Shown piece by piece: positions 12,002 through 24,106 of a stretch of DNA of 64,000 nt. How positions within the stretch are numbered: the stretch's first letter is position 1; each line of letters opens with the position of its first letter. The translations under genes were made by a program, and so were the position numbers. This DNA comes from Favolaschia claudopus (Eukaryota; Basidiomycota; Agaricomycetes; Agaricales; Mycenaceae), in contig JAWWNJ010000009.1 of the NCBI GenBank assembly GCA_037176885.1, forward strand, positions 2,728,001 to 2,792,000, given 5' to 3'. Under the pieces are notes generated by a model. The model ran no database searches, had not been told where the DNA came from, and saw only the letters and a list, made by a program, of their open reading frames with translations.

Positions 12002-13625
12002 ATGTCTGATCAGACCTCTCACATTCCCTGGCATGGTAAGCATCACCTTTACCAGCTCCATTACTTGAACATTTTGCTTCATGTCAGCGGCACCAGACAT
12101 TGGCTTGGATCGTTTAACATGGCTAGCGCAAATCGAGTGCCTGACATCTAATGCCGTCTCGGAGAAGAATAAGCGACTTGTATTATATACAATGGTTGCG
12201 CCTCAATTGTTCTACACTGCGCTGGTCTCGCCGCCTTTGTTCGATGTTGTGCGACAATTCCTCCGCTTCCTAAGTTCGTCGAACTTGGAAGAAGAACATG
12301 ATGGAAATATATCGGACGTCGACAGCGACACGAACAGTGCAACAGACGAAAGTGTATCTGTGGAAGTTCCGTTCCTAGAACCAAAACAAGCTGTCGATAA
12401 ATGCGGTAATTTCCTCCAAATCAAAATTGAACTGCTCTAAACTCACTTGAGCATTTGAAGCGTTAACTAGAATCCCAACGCGATTGGGTTCGCTTATCGT
12501 TAAAGACACAAACGAAAGTGAACCTGCGGACGTTCCATCCCCAGAACCAAATCAAGCTGTCGAGAAATGCGGTAATTTCCTCCAAATCAAAACATAACTC
12601 CCTTAAACTCACTTAAGCATTTCAAGGATTAACTAAAATCCCAACGGAATTGGGTTTGCTAATCCTTGAAGACGTGGATTATACTGGACGTAGCTCATTT
12701 GCTTGCTCCGCTTCCTACCCCGCTGCCCTAGTAGCTGAGGCTCTCCGAAACGATGCTGCCAAACTGCTTCATCGGTTTTTCCTTAATTTTGATGAAGTAC
12801 GTCTGATGCAGACCGCGACAGGATCCGTCCTGGCCGGTTTCTGCGTCATTGCTTTATTCCGGCCTCAAGAACCCAATCAATTCAGTGTTTTGGAGATTGT
12901 TACTCCCAAAGACAATGGTCCAGCAGTTGTTACTTTCCTAGTGATGGCGTCCAAATACGAGATTGTGGAAACCGATGAAGAAGAGCTCTGCGAGGTCAAC
13001 GTCAATCACATCTGGACTTTGCAGCTCAAGGACGTGAAGATCATTGTGTTCGAGTCAATGACACCAAACCCTTTCGATGTCATTGCTCAGAGACAACTGT
13101 CTCCGTTGTATGGTGCTTGGACTGCGAATGAGTTGTGGATGGGCTATCCCTACCTTACAAAGACCAGCATAGCCACAACCACCCCTTCCCGTTTTCCTTT
13201 TTCATCGCGGAGTTTGGCGCACCGAAAGATGTGGAGTTTGATGCATGCATTAATGGACATAGGCTATGACATTGCTTTGGAAGGGGCAACCTTTCCTCAC
13301 ACTTGTGGGGTAGATGCTAGTTGCCCCGCAACATTGCGGACTAGCACAGACGCAGGGTGTTTGAGAAGCGCGTTTCCACGTTGGACTTTCTCTTCGGATG
13401 CCATACAAGCTCAAAATATTTGTTGGTCCATGGGCGGTGAAGGCTGCTCGGCTGGCCATTTGGTTCTCGACAACTCCAAACCCAGGCGCCTTTCGAATGT
13501 TATGATTGGTAAGTGCTTGCAATCTTCTTCTTGTGAATTATTCAAGCATTCCGTCTGCATTTGCAGATTCAGAGTGGATGGATTTGATCATACACTACTT
13601 GCGTTCTTCATTACCTCCCACTTGA
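12002..13625 (+). CDS. Four-copy cysteine-rich family, member A
   Basis: Five exons (12002-12035, 12088-12405, 12461-12571, 12627-13508, 13567-13625) give an uninterrupted 467-residue protein. Order of parts: an N-terminal helical region ending in an acidic stretch; a weak F-box-like motif (IPTELGLLILEDV); a core with TATGSVLAGF followed by a hydrophobic-acidic strand; WTLQL, GYP and TTPSRFP motifs; and a C-terminal module with HTCGVDASCPATLR, a DAGC, FPRW and CWSMGGEGC. The GS...(D/E)-strand arrangement faintly recalls nucleotidyltransferase folds, which is inference only. Members B, C and D share the same core and C-terminal module. Exon 3 is a duplicate of sequence around the exon 2/exon 4 boundary, adding 37 residues in frame. 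Function unknown; I recall similar hypothetical proteins only from mushrooms. Confidence 0.75.
12345..12676 (+). repeat. 166-bp exon-intron tandem duplication in member A
   Basis: Two copies with a period of 166 bp, 12345-12510 and 12511-12676. Each contains an exon end coding EPxQAVxKC, a 55-nt intron (donor GTAATTTCC at 12406 and 12572) and the next exon start (LTxIPTxLGxLI). Because the unit carries its own donor and acceptor, the duplication creates an extra 111-nt exon, a multiple of three, so the protein frame is kept. The first copy of the F-box-like helix has drifted (IPTRLGSLIVKDT) while the second keeps IPTELGLLILEDV. Confidence 0.85.
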
Positions 13626-13990
13626 AATTGTAAATCGATGTCAACCTTTTGAAATTCGCTTTTGTACTTGTTAGAAGTCCTGTAAATGAGACAAGTTTTT
13701 TGAAGTCGAAAACTTAAATTAAGAAGATTCCAACTTGGCCATTTCTTTGTACTCATTTATCATGATTTAATCAAGATTTGCTTGGCACCCATCGTTAGCA
13801 ACTGATACATTTCGTGCTAGGTTCATATCTATTGCCTAACTCTTCAAAGTAGATGATAAAAGTCCTGCTCAATACAAAAGGGGAACAAGATAATCGGGGA
13901 ACTCGTTCAAGGGCATTGGGCCATGAGCGGACTCCATGTACTTTTCAAGTGTCCTCAACCATTTAAGATCTATTGACACCAGATTAACTT
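13626..13990. other. AT-rich spacer between convergent members A and B
   Basis: The two genes end towards each other. The sequence is AT-rich with no open frame of note, and should contain both 3' untranslated regions. Confidence 0.5.
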
Positions 13991-15383
13991 TCATGATACA
14001 TAGTTCACTTGAACATTTACAATACCTGTCATGGAGAGTACACGTTCACTCGATTCCCCGCCTTTTACAAGTATCCCTTGGGTGCATCCAGTTCCTGCCA
14101 TTGTCCAGCATGTTGGTCGCATGAGGCAACAATCTGAACTGAATTTCCATTCAGGGAAAGGGTAGAATCGGCATCCCCGATCATCTGATGCGCGCAATGT
14201 AGCGGGACAATTAAAATCTTCACCGCAAACATGGGAATGAGGACAGTCATTAAGGTAGACGTTGAAGCCCCTGGTGATATATTTACGCAGTGATGACCAC
14301 ACCATGAACCGATCAGGAAAACCGTCAGGGAGGGGGTACGCATGTGGGGTGGTTATTGCCCAACCACGATGAACGGAGTCAGGATAGGCAATCCAGAGGC
14401 CGTCCGCCTGCCATGCCATGTGAGCGCATGAAAAGTGAAATCTAGCGACCACATCCAAAGGATTGTCGGTCGTCGACTCCATTATGTTGACAGTAAACAG
14501 CCCAACCAGAGTTAAGGTGATTACATCACCAACGCCTTTCATCTTCAATCGATCCTCTGCTTGTTGTACCTGCTCAAAGGAGCCTGCCAGTATGAAAAAA
14601 TCCGCCACAGTTGTTCCTTTCCGAGTTCCAGTTATGACGTCAAGATTGACAGGCATAAGGTCCAAATCGGGGCGCGTCAATGACAGAACCATTGATCCTA
14701 CAATTATGCTACCTGTGGCAGTCAACATGAGGCGCAAATCGTCGAACTCTAGTCTGAAGTTCATCAAAAGGCGTCTGGCGTGACGTTCGAGAGTATCCGG
14801 ATCGAAAATGAAGGGAACGCTCCTGGTACCCACTAAAGACTGTGGATGTGCATGTATGCCGTGGCCTGTAAGATGAGGAGCACTTAGGAATTTGGCAAGG
14901 AATGGTGGATGACATGTGATAATGTTCTCTTCTGCACTAAAAGTGAATGTTATCGACTTCTTTGTGTAAACTCGTACCGTTTATGGCTCTCGTCCTTAAC
15001 AAAGGTTGAAAATTCTTTGACTCGTCCCTGTAATCTTCTGACTGCAATTTCGGCATGGTAGATGAAGCTCGCAAGTGAGCTAGAAAAAGGCTTATTTCGC
15101 GAAAAGACTTCTTGGCGATCAACGCCACAAAACACAAGTGTTGCGCGTTCATGGTGCGGAACATGGCATTCTTGCGTTCGGGACTTCCATCGGAAAGCAA
15201 TATCAGGAGTTCTTCGTTTCGACCTGAGAGACCATGGACAATGAATCGATCTGGAATGTCATTTGCACAGCGAATATTGGGAAGCATTTCGTCAAGGACA
15301 CACCAAAATTCAAGAACCTTTCTGGGTCCGTCATTTCGAAATACGTCCATCCACATGTAACGGTGCGTATTTATGTGTAACAT
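13991..15383 (-). CDS. Four-copy cysteine-rich family, member B
   Basis: Two exons (15383-14978 and 14931-13991; intron of 46 nt with GTACGA donor and GTGCAG acceptor) give 448 residues. The N-terminal part has the family's helical segment (MNAQHLCFVALIAKKSFREI). The core reads FDDLRLMLTATGSIIVGSMV and then VNLDVITGTRKG, WTL replaced by ITLTLVGL, and TDNPLDVVARFHFSC. The C-terminal module has HVCGEDFNCPATLR, DDRGC, FPEW and CWTMAGTGC. It is closest to member D, sharing LDV(I/M)TG and RFHFSC, whereas A and C have LEIVTP; the LPxEL helix of A and C is not seen. The first ATG could also lie in an unrecognised upstream exon, because an acceptor-like CAG precedes the exon at 15408-15410. Function unknown. 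Confidence 0.7.
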
Positions 15384-15538
15384 GCAGTCGAAGTTGTCAA
15401 TATTAGCCTGCAATATTTAATTAATAGCGGGAAAAATGTCAGCGTAAATGACAAATGCAATTAAACTTTGTAATTAATACTTCGTAAGTAAAAATCAGAT
15501 TAAGTTCAACCTTTTTTTTTTTCAAGAAAAAGGCTTTT

Positions 15539-15547
15539 ATTTATAAG
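15539..15547. promoter_or_regulatory. Possible shared TATA element between members B and C
   Basis: The short sequence at 15539-15547 reads TATAAA on the minus strand (15545-15540) and TATAAG on the plus strand (15542-15547). It lies about 40 bp before the ATG of member C (15583) and about 155 bp before the ATG of member B on the other strand. A divergent promoter with a bidirectional TATA core is plausible but unproven. Confidence 0.3.
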
Positions 15548-15582
15548 AACGTCCAAGACAGATTGAGTGTCTCATGATCGAC

Positions 15583-17008
15583 ATGGAAAACGTCTCCGTT
15601 TGCGGTGAGGCATAGCCTATTACATCTGTTGCACTCCGCCCCGACAGCTGAAAACTTGAATCACTAGCAGACCTTCTTGGCGATGAAGAGGCTTTTTCCT
15701 TGTCTCAGTCAATTTTGATGTTGTCCAATGCTTCAGACGAGGACATGCAGGTGGCTCTCGACAGAACATCGCCTGCACATTTGTTTTTCGGTGCAACTCA
15801 ATCCAAAGCAACATTTAACATCATCCGACGTTACTTCGATCTTAAAAGATCTCATCATTTTGAGGAAGAAGAACCTGAAATGCACTGGAGTAAAAAATTG
15901 CACAGTTCCTCGTGCAGCCCGTTGAAGCAGATGTTAACAACATTGGAACCTCAGACCCTGTGCGGTGCGTTGAACAAACTCAACAATCAAAGAACTTTCC
16001 TAATGGTTTACCAGGTTTCCAAACGTTACCCCCCGAGCTTGGGATCAAAATCTTAGAACAAGCGAATTATGCCACACGAAGCTGCATGGCTCAAACTTGC
16101 TTGTATGCAGCAGCTTTGGTTGCAGATCTGCTTGAATTTGAGACTGTGAAATTGCTTCACCGTTTCTCCCTCATCTACCACGAAATTCGTTTGATGCAGA
16201 CTGTCACAAGTTCCGTGATAGCTGGGGCGCTTCTCGTAGCTCTCTGCCGACCTGACATTGTGTTCCAGTTCACTGAATTAGAGATTGTAACGCCCCAAGG
16301 CAAAGGCGCACTGGTGGTCAGGTTTTTGTTGTTAGCGACAGAATACGAGACAGTTGTTACTGTGGACAGCGACTGCTCCGCAGTAAACGTGGATCATTTA
16401 TGGACTCTGCAACTCGGACACCACAAGATATTGGTTCTCGAAGCCAATACTGATAACCCGCTGGATGTTTTGGCTCGCCGCCCGCTGTCTTGTCTTTACG
16501 GCGCGCTCACAGCCAAGGGACTGTGGATGGGATATCCTCAGTTGACTGCCAGCGGCGTTATGGTAACCACACCATCAAGATTTTCCGCAGCTTCGGACAT
16601 TGCCTCGCACCGAAAAATGTGGCACCTCATGCAGCTGTACCTGAAACAAAATTTCTTTTTGTCTCTCAAAGGAAATCCTCTTCCGCATGTATGCGGTGTT
16701 GATGTCAGCTGTCCAGCCACACTTCGCACAAATACAGACACTGGTTGTTTATCAAGTTCGTTTCCTCGATGGACGTATTCAAAATACGCCAAACCTTTAC
16801 CCACTGTATGCTGGTCAATGGGTGGAGAGGGTTGCAGTAATGGAGATTTAATGAAAGACATCACCGTGCTTCGAACACTTTCAAACGCTGTACTTGGTAA
16901 GTTTTCTTGCAATTTGCCAAGTCGACACGCAGTTTATTTTCAACAAAAGATGAACATTGGGAATCGTTGTTGATGACGTATACACAGGCTGCAATACCAC
17001 CAGATTGA
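15583..17008 (+). CDS. Four-copy cysteine-rich family, member C
   Basis: Four exons (15583-15604, 15668-15964, 16015-16896, 16950-17008) give 419 residues without interruption. The last two exons have exactly the same lengths as those of member A (882 and 59 nt), and introns fall at matching places, so the two are clear paralogues. Features: FQTLPPELGIKILEQ, an F-box-like helix better preserved than in A; LMQTVTSSVIAG where other members have TATGS; LEIVTPQGKG; TDNPLDVLARRPLSC; HVCGVDVSCPATLR; DTGC; FPRW; and CWSMGGEGC. The protein ends in IPPD. The gene is divergent from member B. An F-box adaptor role in a Cullin-RING ligase would fit the N-terminal motif but is inference; the cysteine-rich part may bind metal. 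Confidence 0.75.
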
Positions 17009-17302
17009 GAGTTTTTTTTGTTACCTTTTCAAAGTACACTGTCTTGTCTTCATTTACAGCGTTAAATGTCAACTTGTTCTTCGCAAAACTTGATTTGCCT
17101 GTATTCCATATCTTCCAGAATTCGATCCAAAATTCACGTTTGTCGTTACAACGCGGTGGAAGGCTCTGATTACCAAATAATGAGATGTATGATCTGTGAA
17201 TGTAAAGAGACCAATTGGTATCCGCACCGATTTATGTCACGTTCGCAATGCCTGTAAGATGCGGTCTACACGAATCTTGTTCCTAGACAAGGTAGCATTT
17301 CA

Positions 17303-18986
17303 CTAAGATGTTACCCAGTTAGCGATTCGCACAAGGAAAAAAAAAAACACAAAAAGCTTTACACTTTCTTCTCCGCAATTGAAGGCAAGACCCCCTCCTT
17401 TTGCCAATTGCCCAATGTGGTGAATTGCATGGAATGCCATCTCTCTTTGTCTTTCCTCCAACCACCAAAGATTGGCTGTGAACAGGACCATATTGTCGTG
17501 TCCTGCACGAGACTCAATTAAATCGACAAAGGTAGAGTCGGTGAAGTTGAGGAGTGTCGTGAAAGTTAGTGTCTTGAGCTGGGGTAAAAGGAGAGGTGCT
17601 GCTTGTGATGCGTAATTTAGCCTCCGCAATAGCTTGTCGGTAATGACAGTCCCAGACGTTCCATTTGTACTACAATCTGTAATAGATAACGACTTAAGTT
17701 TTGGAAGATTTTCCAGACATTGCAAAAGTTCGACATCCAGAATAATTGCATGGATCGTCAAACTAATAAGATGTTCTTTGAAACGTGAACGAGTTGCAAG
17801 GTGCAGAAAATTGAGTGTTCCCCATACTGGTGGAGCGCTGAAATTTCGAGGATATAATGCGAACAATTTCAGCGAAGGCAACATCAAATTGTCAAGGAAA
17901 CGGCAAGCAGTCTGTGAACTGGTTGCAGTGGTTTTCAAGACAAATTGAATGTGCCGGACGTTTGAAGTGACGACGACATCCATGTCGTTATCAAATGAAG
18001 AGTCTTTGATGACAAGCGCGAATTTTGCGTCTACCAAATTTGGAAGCAACCGAAAAAATGCGAGACGTGAGGGTAATGAAATGTTGGGAGGAAAATGGTC
18101 GATATAAGCAAATCACGTTATTTGCTTCCATGGCATGATAGGCAGCCCATCCTCTGCACCGCGATACGTCATTTCACGCAGCCTAGGTGCATGCTGGAAA
18201 ACGTCTACAGCTTTCCACTTTCCAGCCAGCGAAAGTTTTTCCAATCGGTGAAGATTCCCCCGACACGCACGCAGCCCATGATCCACGTCCTTCCCCCAGA
18301 TTATCGCAGTTTTCCAACGCCGTGCGTGTTGGCTGAGTAGCTGGAAAATGGCGTTGTGATGCTGCACAACAACATATACCTCCAAGTTAAGATGGTGCTC
18401 GCCACCACGTTCCAGTGAAAATTGGAGCAAATCAAGAAGAGCCGCAGCAGAGACATCGCATTTATTCCACAAACGAGCATCCACAACAACGCTTGACCAA
18501 AGTTGTGGCGTCTGCATGGTAATGCGATACCAACGATGGCATACCAATTGACGAGGTATAAGTCACCGATGCTACGAAAATAGTTTTAAACTCACTCACC
18601 TGTGATAAGTCGCGGAGATAACGATGGGACACACAGTCTACTTCTTCTGCGGGCGTCCTCTTGCCCGAAATATTATACAAATCACCTGGAAAACACCACT
18701 CAAAAATAGACACAAGCAGTTCGTTGGGGATTTTGTGCACAGAGGAAAGCGCGCTGCGGCAAAATCCCAAATAACAGGCAAGGGTGGTACTTTCAGAGAT
18801 CAATCGCTTTTTTTCTTCTTCATCTACAACAATTTCAATCTGTGCATGGCAAAGGTCGAGTTGCAGTGCAACAGCACAAGCATCAGCTTTCAAAGATGCG
18901 CTTTCTGAACAGCCGAAACGGGAAAGATCACGGACGAGCAAGAGTTGGGCATTAGTGGGCGAGTTGACGAAGGAATTCTTTATCAT
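17303..18986 (-). pseudogene. F-box protein with leucine-rich tail, broken
   Basis: The typical mushroom F-box layout is present: an N-terminal helical segment, IPNELLVSIFEWCFP as the F-box, an intron, then VCHRWYRITMQTPQLWSSV, followed by irregular leucine-rich repeats to the end. Translation from ATG 18986 runs to DLSQ at a GTGAGT donor (about 18600). The next exon clearly starts at VCHRW, but the bases before it read ATTG, so the usual AG acceptor is absent. A second defect is an in-frame TGA at 18113-18115; the same frame continues beyond it to 17303. F-box proteins recruit substrates to SCF ubiquitin ligases; this copy is most likely dead. It is divergent from the intact F-box gene at 19129, with 142 bp between them. 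Confidence 0.75.
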
Positions 18987-19128
18987 GATTGTGGCAAGAT
19001 AACTTGGTACGCGAGGTGGTTGCAGAGAGGTTTGGAGAGCCCGAATATGATGACATAAGGAATCTCACACGATTTGTGGCTGTGCTGACTGGCTGAAGCC
19101 ATTCTCACACAAACCGCTCTCACTCACC

Positions 19129-21560
19129 ATGCTGCCAGACGAGATCATTTTGGAAATCCTGTCCCCTGCTCTCAAAGTACCTGACAAGGCGTTCTCAGAC
19201 TCATCCAGCATCTCTCCTTTTGCAACCTATTGCGCTTCCTCTTCTGTATTCCTTTTGGTCTGTAAAGACTGGCTGCGCGTCGCCACTCCTTTGCTGTACA
19301 AAGTTGTAGTGTTGCGCTCCAAAGCCCAAGCAAATGTGCTTGAAGAAGTTCTGAGGGTTAACCCTCAACTAGGTCAATTCATCAAGAAGCTGCGAGTTGA
19401 GGGCGGCTATGGTGCTGCCATGCAGACAATCCTAGAAGCGGCAGCTTCGTCTCTTCAAGATATCTTCCTATCCTTGGCCATACGGTCTTCCGACAGCACA
19501 GTTGGCCTGTGCAAAGGGCTTCCTCGTATAAATCCAAAGCGGGTCATAATATCTGACCCTCGGACGCAAAACCCGCTGAAAAACAAAAATTTGGACTCCT
19601 TGCTTAAGGCAATTTATTGCGGACTTCAGACATGGGACATTCAAGTAATTTTCTGTGCTTCTTTACCTGGACATCACAAATGATAATTCATTTTCAGACC
19701 ATCAACCTTCCATATGGTCAGGAAGACGGCGCTAGCTCAGTTCGCGCAAATCGAGTTGAGGGTTTTGTCAAAGTCATAGCTCAATCCACTTCTATCCATA
19801 CCATTCAGCTCTCCGCATTACTTGAAGATGCTCCTCATTTTGTCCGACGCCTGACGAAGTTACCGTCGCTTGAAACTATCGACTTCACGGCGAACTTGAA
19901 TGATGGCGTAAAGTCGCTCATTGACGCTGTTCCCGAACTCAAAGCACTTGCTCGTTATACAAAGCACCCAACGTAGGACTTAAATTTAGTTATCAGGGTA
20001 TCGTTTTTGAATATTACATATCTAGGAGTCGTTACAGTGGTCTCTCAGACTTGGAAGATCAGTCTGTGCCAGCAAAGTTTGATGTGGAAGCCGCTGCCTC
20101 GCTAAATCCAAACTTTGTGCCATTGTCATCCGCTTTGGAAGCGACTCGAAATGCAATCTGGTGTCGCATTTTTTTCTTTGTGTTAGACGTGGAGGAGCGG
20201 CGCAATCCCTCCTTCGACAACAGATTCACCCGAAAAAAGAAACCGTCACGGGTGCCCATTCTGTGTGTATCTAAATTATTCAATGTAAGTATGGTTCGTT
20301 CAATTACTTTAACGTGCACTCATCTTTCACTTCTTTTTTCAAGCAACTTGCACTTCCATATGTATATGACTCACTACGCCTTTGTTCTTCTTCCAGAACC
20401 CAATTAGTTGTAGACCAGCTTCAACAGCGTAAATACCTTGGCTCATGGATTCATTCCATCTTCGTATCGGGATACCTAGGCGACAGTGCCCATATGATAG
20501 CTATACTCTCACAGGCAACTAATTTGCGTTTCTTCGATTACGGAGCATTTAACCCAGCGTATGCTCTCCCCATGAATGCGTTCAACTTGCTCGCAAAAAT
20601 GGCGGGAGCAAGTCTGATAGGGCTCGAAGCTAAACTTGATTTTTCATTTTCTTCGCCCGATATCTTCAAGGCTTTCTCTCAGCTCCACATTTTGGCAATA
20701 CACATCGACAACCCAGAGTATAGGTTTCCTACCATTGCCACCTCATCTATGGATACAGCTTTGACACCCAGCCATGATTTACTACATACTCTGCATATCA
20801 TAGGGTGGGCTATGTTCAGCCTCAACGTCTTTAAATATTCAAGGTATGTTATTTTACTTCGCCTATGAAACCGATTTTCCTTTACTCTTTCATTTGAAAG
20901 TCTCGCATCCCTCCATACACTTATTCTACCGTTGATTTTTCACGAACATTGCATGGATCCCTTCATTGCTTTTATGAGAATCCATGGCGCACGGCTACGC
21001 CATCTTGTAGTTCCGTCCGACATGGAAAGATGCGAAAGCATGCCCACCCCAATGCTTGAGCTTTGTCCGAATCTGATTGATTTGCGATTTCATGAAGTGA
21101 GTTCCAGTACTATGTCTATGACAATTTCTTGCTGATCATTAACTTCCTCTATTAGGATTACAGCATAGCTCATACCACTATCAAAACTCCTCACGCATCG
21201 CTGATCAAGATAATCGCTGCAACCTTACCCCCGTTCGTCTCAATTAGTTGATTGGCAACGTAAACCTGATTCCCAATTTTACAGGAAAACATCGAGACTC
21301 AATGTTGAGATGTTTCCATCCCTTCAACAAATAGAGCTTAAGCGTTTTGGATGGCCTACAAACGAGTCAGTTCAAAATACGCTACATATCGTCCCTTTTT
21401 CTTACTGTTATCAATGTAAACGAACAGATACGACATCAAGAATTGTGGAAGCGTTGCGATTGCCGAGGCCTTGCTAGCTGAGAGAGGTATCAAGGTCATA
21501 GATTCGGCGGGTAAGGATTGGGTTCCTCGGCTAAAAAAAAAGCGGGCACGGAAACCGTAG
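19129..21560 (+). CDS. Protein with two F-box-like modules and LRR-like repeats
   Basis: Eight exons (19129-19644, 19698-19972, 20026-20284, 20344-20843, 20901-21096, 21156-21232, 21285-21365, 21428-21560) join into 678 residues with no lesion. The N-terminus MLPDEIILEILSPAL followed by VFLLVCKDWLRVATPLLY is a standard mushroom F-box. After a leucine-rich-like region, a second module appears at about residues 275-350, with AIWCRIFFFVLD, a basic segment (FTRKKKPSRVPILCVSKLFN) and QLALPYVYDSL, which mirrors the first. More leucine-rich-like sequence and a basic tail (LKKKRARKP) follow. SCF-type ubiquitin ligase adaptor is the likely role. It may be a fusion of two tandem F-box genes. Start chosen at CACCATG. 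Confidence 0.75.
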
Positions 21561-23013
21561 CGCGTCGGTCATAGAGAGTACAATAGGACGTAGGCATATG
21601 CACCAATATATCCGATCTTGATGTGTACGGATTTTGACCCGAGAAAACCCCCCTATGTCCCATAATTGTGCCTAGTGTTTAACCCGTTGTCGAGGGTGTA
21701 GTGCGATGCTTGGGGTGTACGGAACTTGGGGAAACCAACTGAATTGCATAACATAACAGCGGACATGTAAACGGGAGGAGTAATTTAACCGCGGTACAAC
21801 CACGGAGCAGAAGGTGTCTCCATGTAACACAATTGCCCAGTTCCGCTGCGTTCTACTTCCTGTAAGGCTATTCGCGCATTCCAAACGTCGGAGACAACTC
21901 TATTGTACGCGGTGAGGCATGGACGAGGAAAGAGAATGAAGCGTACTTATCCACACAAATCTCAGCCATCGTGACGCCACTCTCCGACAGTGAATGCATA
22001 CCCTCGGACTTGAGCCCATAGGCGGCAACAATTACATTGCCATACCAAGACCGACCTTCGCATGCTTCGCGACCCTGTACAGAAGCATTGGCTTTCTGGT
22101 CGCCCGGATCCAGTTGGTTGACATACAGAACGGCGACGTAATGTTGAACACGGGGGTTGTTTGGGGGGCAGCCGTAGAGAATGGCTCTCTGCAGGTCCAC
22201 GTCGACACCGAACCAAGGGAGTAAGTCTCCTGCGCGGACGTGCTCTGGCTTTTCAACAGCGACCTCCAGCGTTACCGGCCCGGAATTGTCTGGAGAGAAG
22301 AGAACGACGCGTACGGTCTACCCGATGTGTAAGATATAGATTCGAGGATATTATGCAACGCACATCTGCGGTTGTGGAGGCGGACATGCTGGAGAGCAAC
22401 GATGGCGATGTGCAGGAACGCATGGTAGTCAGAGAGAACGCGGTTAAAGGATTACAGAATGGCTTGCAAGGTCACAATTTCCCGAAAACGTCTCGCGATG
22501 ATTTGATTTCTCACGCTCGGTGAGGCTGTCTCATGTCGGTGACCGTATGCTGGAGATGCCAAAATCCGCCGGCCATGCAGCGACTGCAGGGAAATGGATT
22601 GTGAGTCTGAACTCCCTACCTCCATTGACAGTCTTGCTCACGCATAATATAAGAGTATTGTGAACACGCCGATCTTTGAGCAGGCTTATTGGGCGGCGGC
22701 GCGGAGCTATGTCCGGGGAGCGGTGCAATTAAAAGGGCAGAGTGCCGGCCGCACGGCTTTGGATATCTGTCTCTCGACGGTGGATATCTGTTCTCCCAAA
22801 TACCCTCAGGGTTCCTACCATCGCGACCAAAACTTATACTCAATATCCCATTCATGCTCCTCGAACGGGAGCCTTCCAAGCATCTATCGCCAGTTTCGCT
22901 TTGCTTGTTTTTCCCGTCAGCTCAATGTACGAGACGCGTCTTTTTCACCTCTCTTCGCATCTACATCTCCCCAAAACAGATTTATGGCTTCATGCGGAAA
23001 CTAAATCTTCGCA
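21561..23013. other. Unassigned region with orphan coding-like segments
   Basis: A minus-strand frame at 22200-21868 (110 codons) and a plus-strand segment at 22545-22800 with two exon-like pieces (LEMPKSAGHAATAGKWI, then an intron, then NTPIFEQAYWAAARSYVRGA) look coding in composition,but no family could be named and the frames do not join cleanly. They are probably remains of genes disturbed by the neighbouring mobile DNA. Confidence 0.3.
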
Positions 23014-24106
23014 ATGTCGAGTCTCGCCATCGACGACCCCGACGGCAGCACTTGGTGTAGGTTTTTTCCACCTCTTTTATATGCGTGTTTCATCTCAAAC
23101 TGCTTTCTGTTCATATAGCGCACGCTACACTCAACCGACACTCGGCCCCCGAGGTTGTTGCCAACTTTAAACGGCGTGTCCCCCTGCCGTTTCATAAACT
23201 CCGAAAACGCGACATCCAACAATCGCCTTCCATCCTGTTATCCCGTTCGGCAATTGGAACGGGCCCGGCACCGTGGCTTTGCTTCTCCTGTTGCTTTCCT
23301 TCCAGTCATGCAAGGCTCCGAGGTCTGGGGAGACAGTTATCGGCGCGACGCATTGCAACCGTTGACTGTTCCTTTTAACCCGCGCCATCGACTACCAACA
23401 CTCCCCGCATAATTTGGAGCCGCTCACCCCTTCGGACCATCCGCCGAGCTCCCCCGCCTTCAACAATATGCCCCCATACCCCACCAGCTCGTCCCAATAC
23501 CCATTATTCAACTCCAGCCATTCGTCTTCTCAAAACGCGTCCTACTCGTCCCATAACGGCTCTCCTTCGCTGCTATTGAATACCAGTAACGGCGGACATT
23601 CGCGTCCTACCCCTAGCATTAATACCTCGTACCCTTCCCCTTTCTCTCCCATGCCTATCGAACAGTGCGGCTGTTCCATGTCGCCCTATAGGTGCCCCAC
23701 CAGCGGTCCTTCCATGTCTTCGGGTTCTTCTCTCCCCTACCAACACAGCCCGAACTCGAACACAGACTATTCTTGCCCGAGTTTGAGCCACCACTGTCAC
23801 ATTTCCCCCTCCCGCCCTAGCTCTTCCCATAAAACGTCATACGGCCCGCTATCGAACCGAAGTACAAACTCGCTCGGAATCATTCGCCGTCCAAGGCGAC
23901 ACAGGCAGGCAATGAGCCCGTATGCAAGTCCGTACGAGCCTGCGGGACTGCAACAATATCACGACGACAGTCCAAGTAGATCACCACAACCCGTCGACGA
24001 GCATGGACAACAACATCGCCATTCGCACCACCACTGGCAAGCGCTCCGCGGGTGCGAAGCATGATCCAGCTCCCTTCTGTCAACCCGTATTCGTTTTGTG
24101 GTAGTG
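23014..24106 (+). pseudogene. Ser/Pro/His-rich protein of unknown function, frameshifted
   Basis: ATG at 23014 opens MSSLAIDDPDGSTW; an intron (GTAGGT to CATATAG) leads to EVVANFKRRVPLPFHKLRKR. Two frame changes follow, one near 23290, after which MQGSEVWGDSYRRDALQPL continues in another frame, and one near 23395, after which a long serine/proline-rich frame runs to 24064. A final shift lets the conserved-looking tail TGKRSAGAKHDPAPFCQP finish near 24106. The body has repeated SP and SSH segments and a basic patch (IIRRPRRHRQAM), suggesting a disordered nuclear protein. No enzymatic domain was seen. A short fossil of the same gene is found again near 29600-29665. I do not recognise the family by name. 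Confidence 0.45.
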
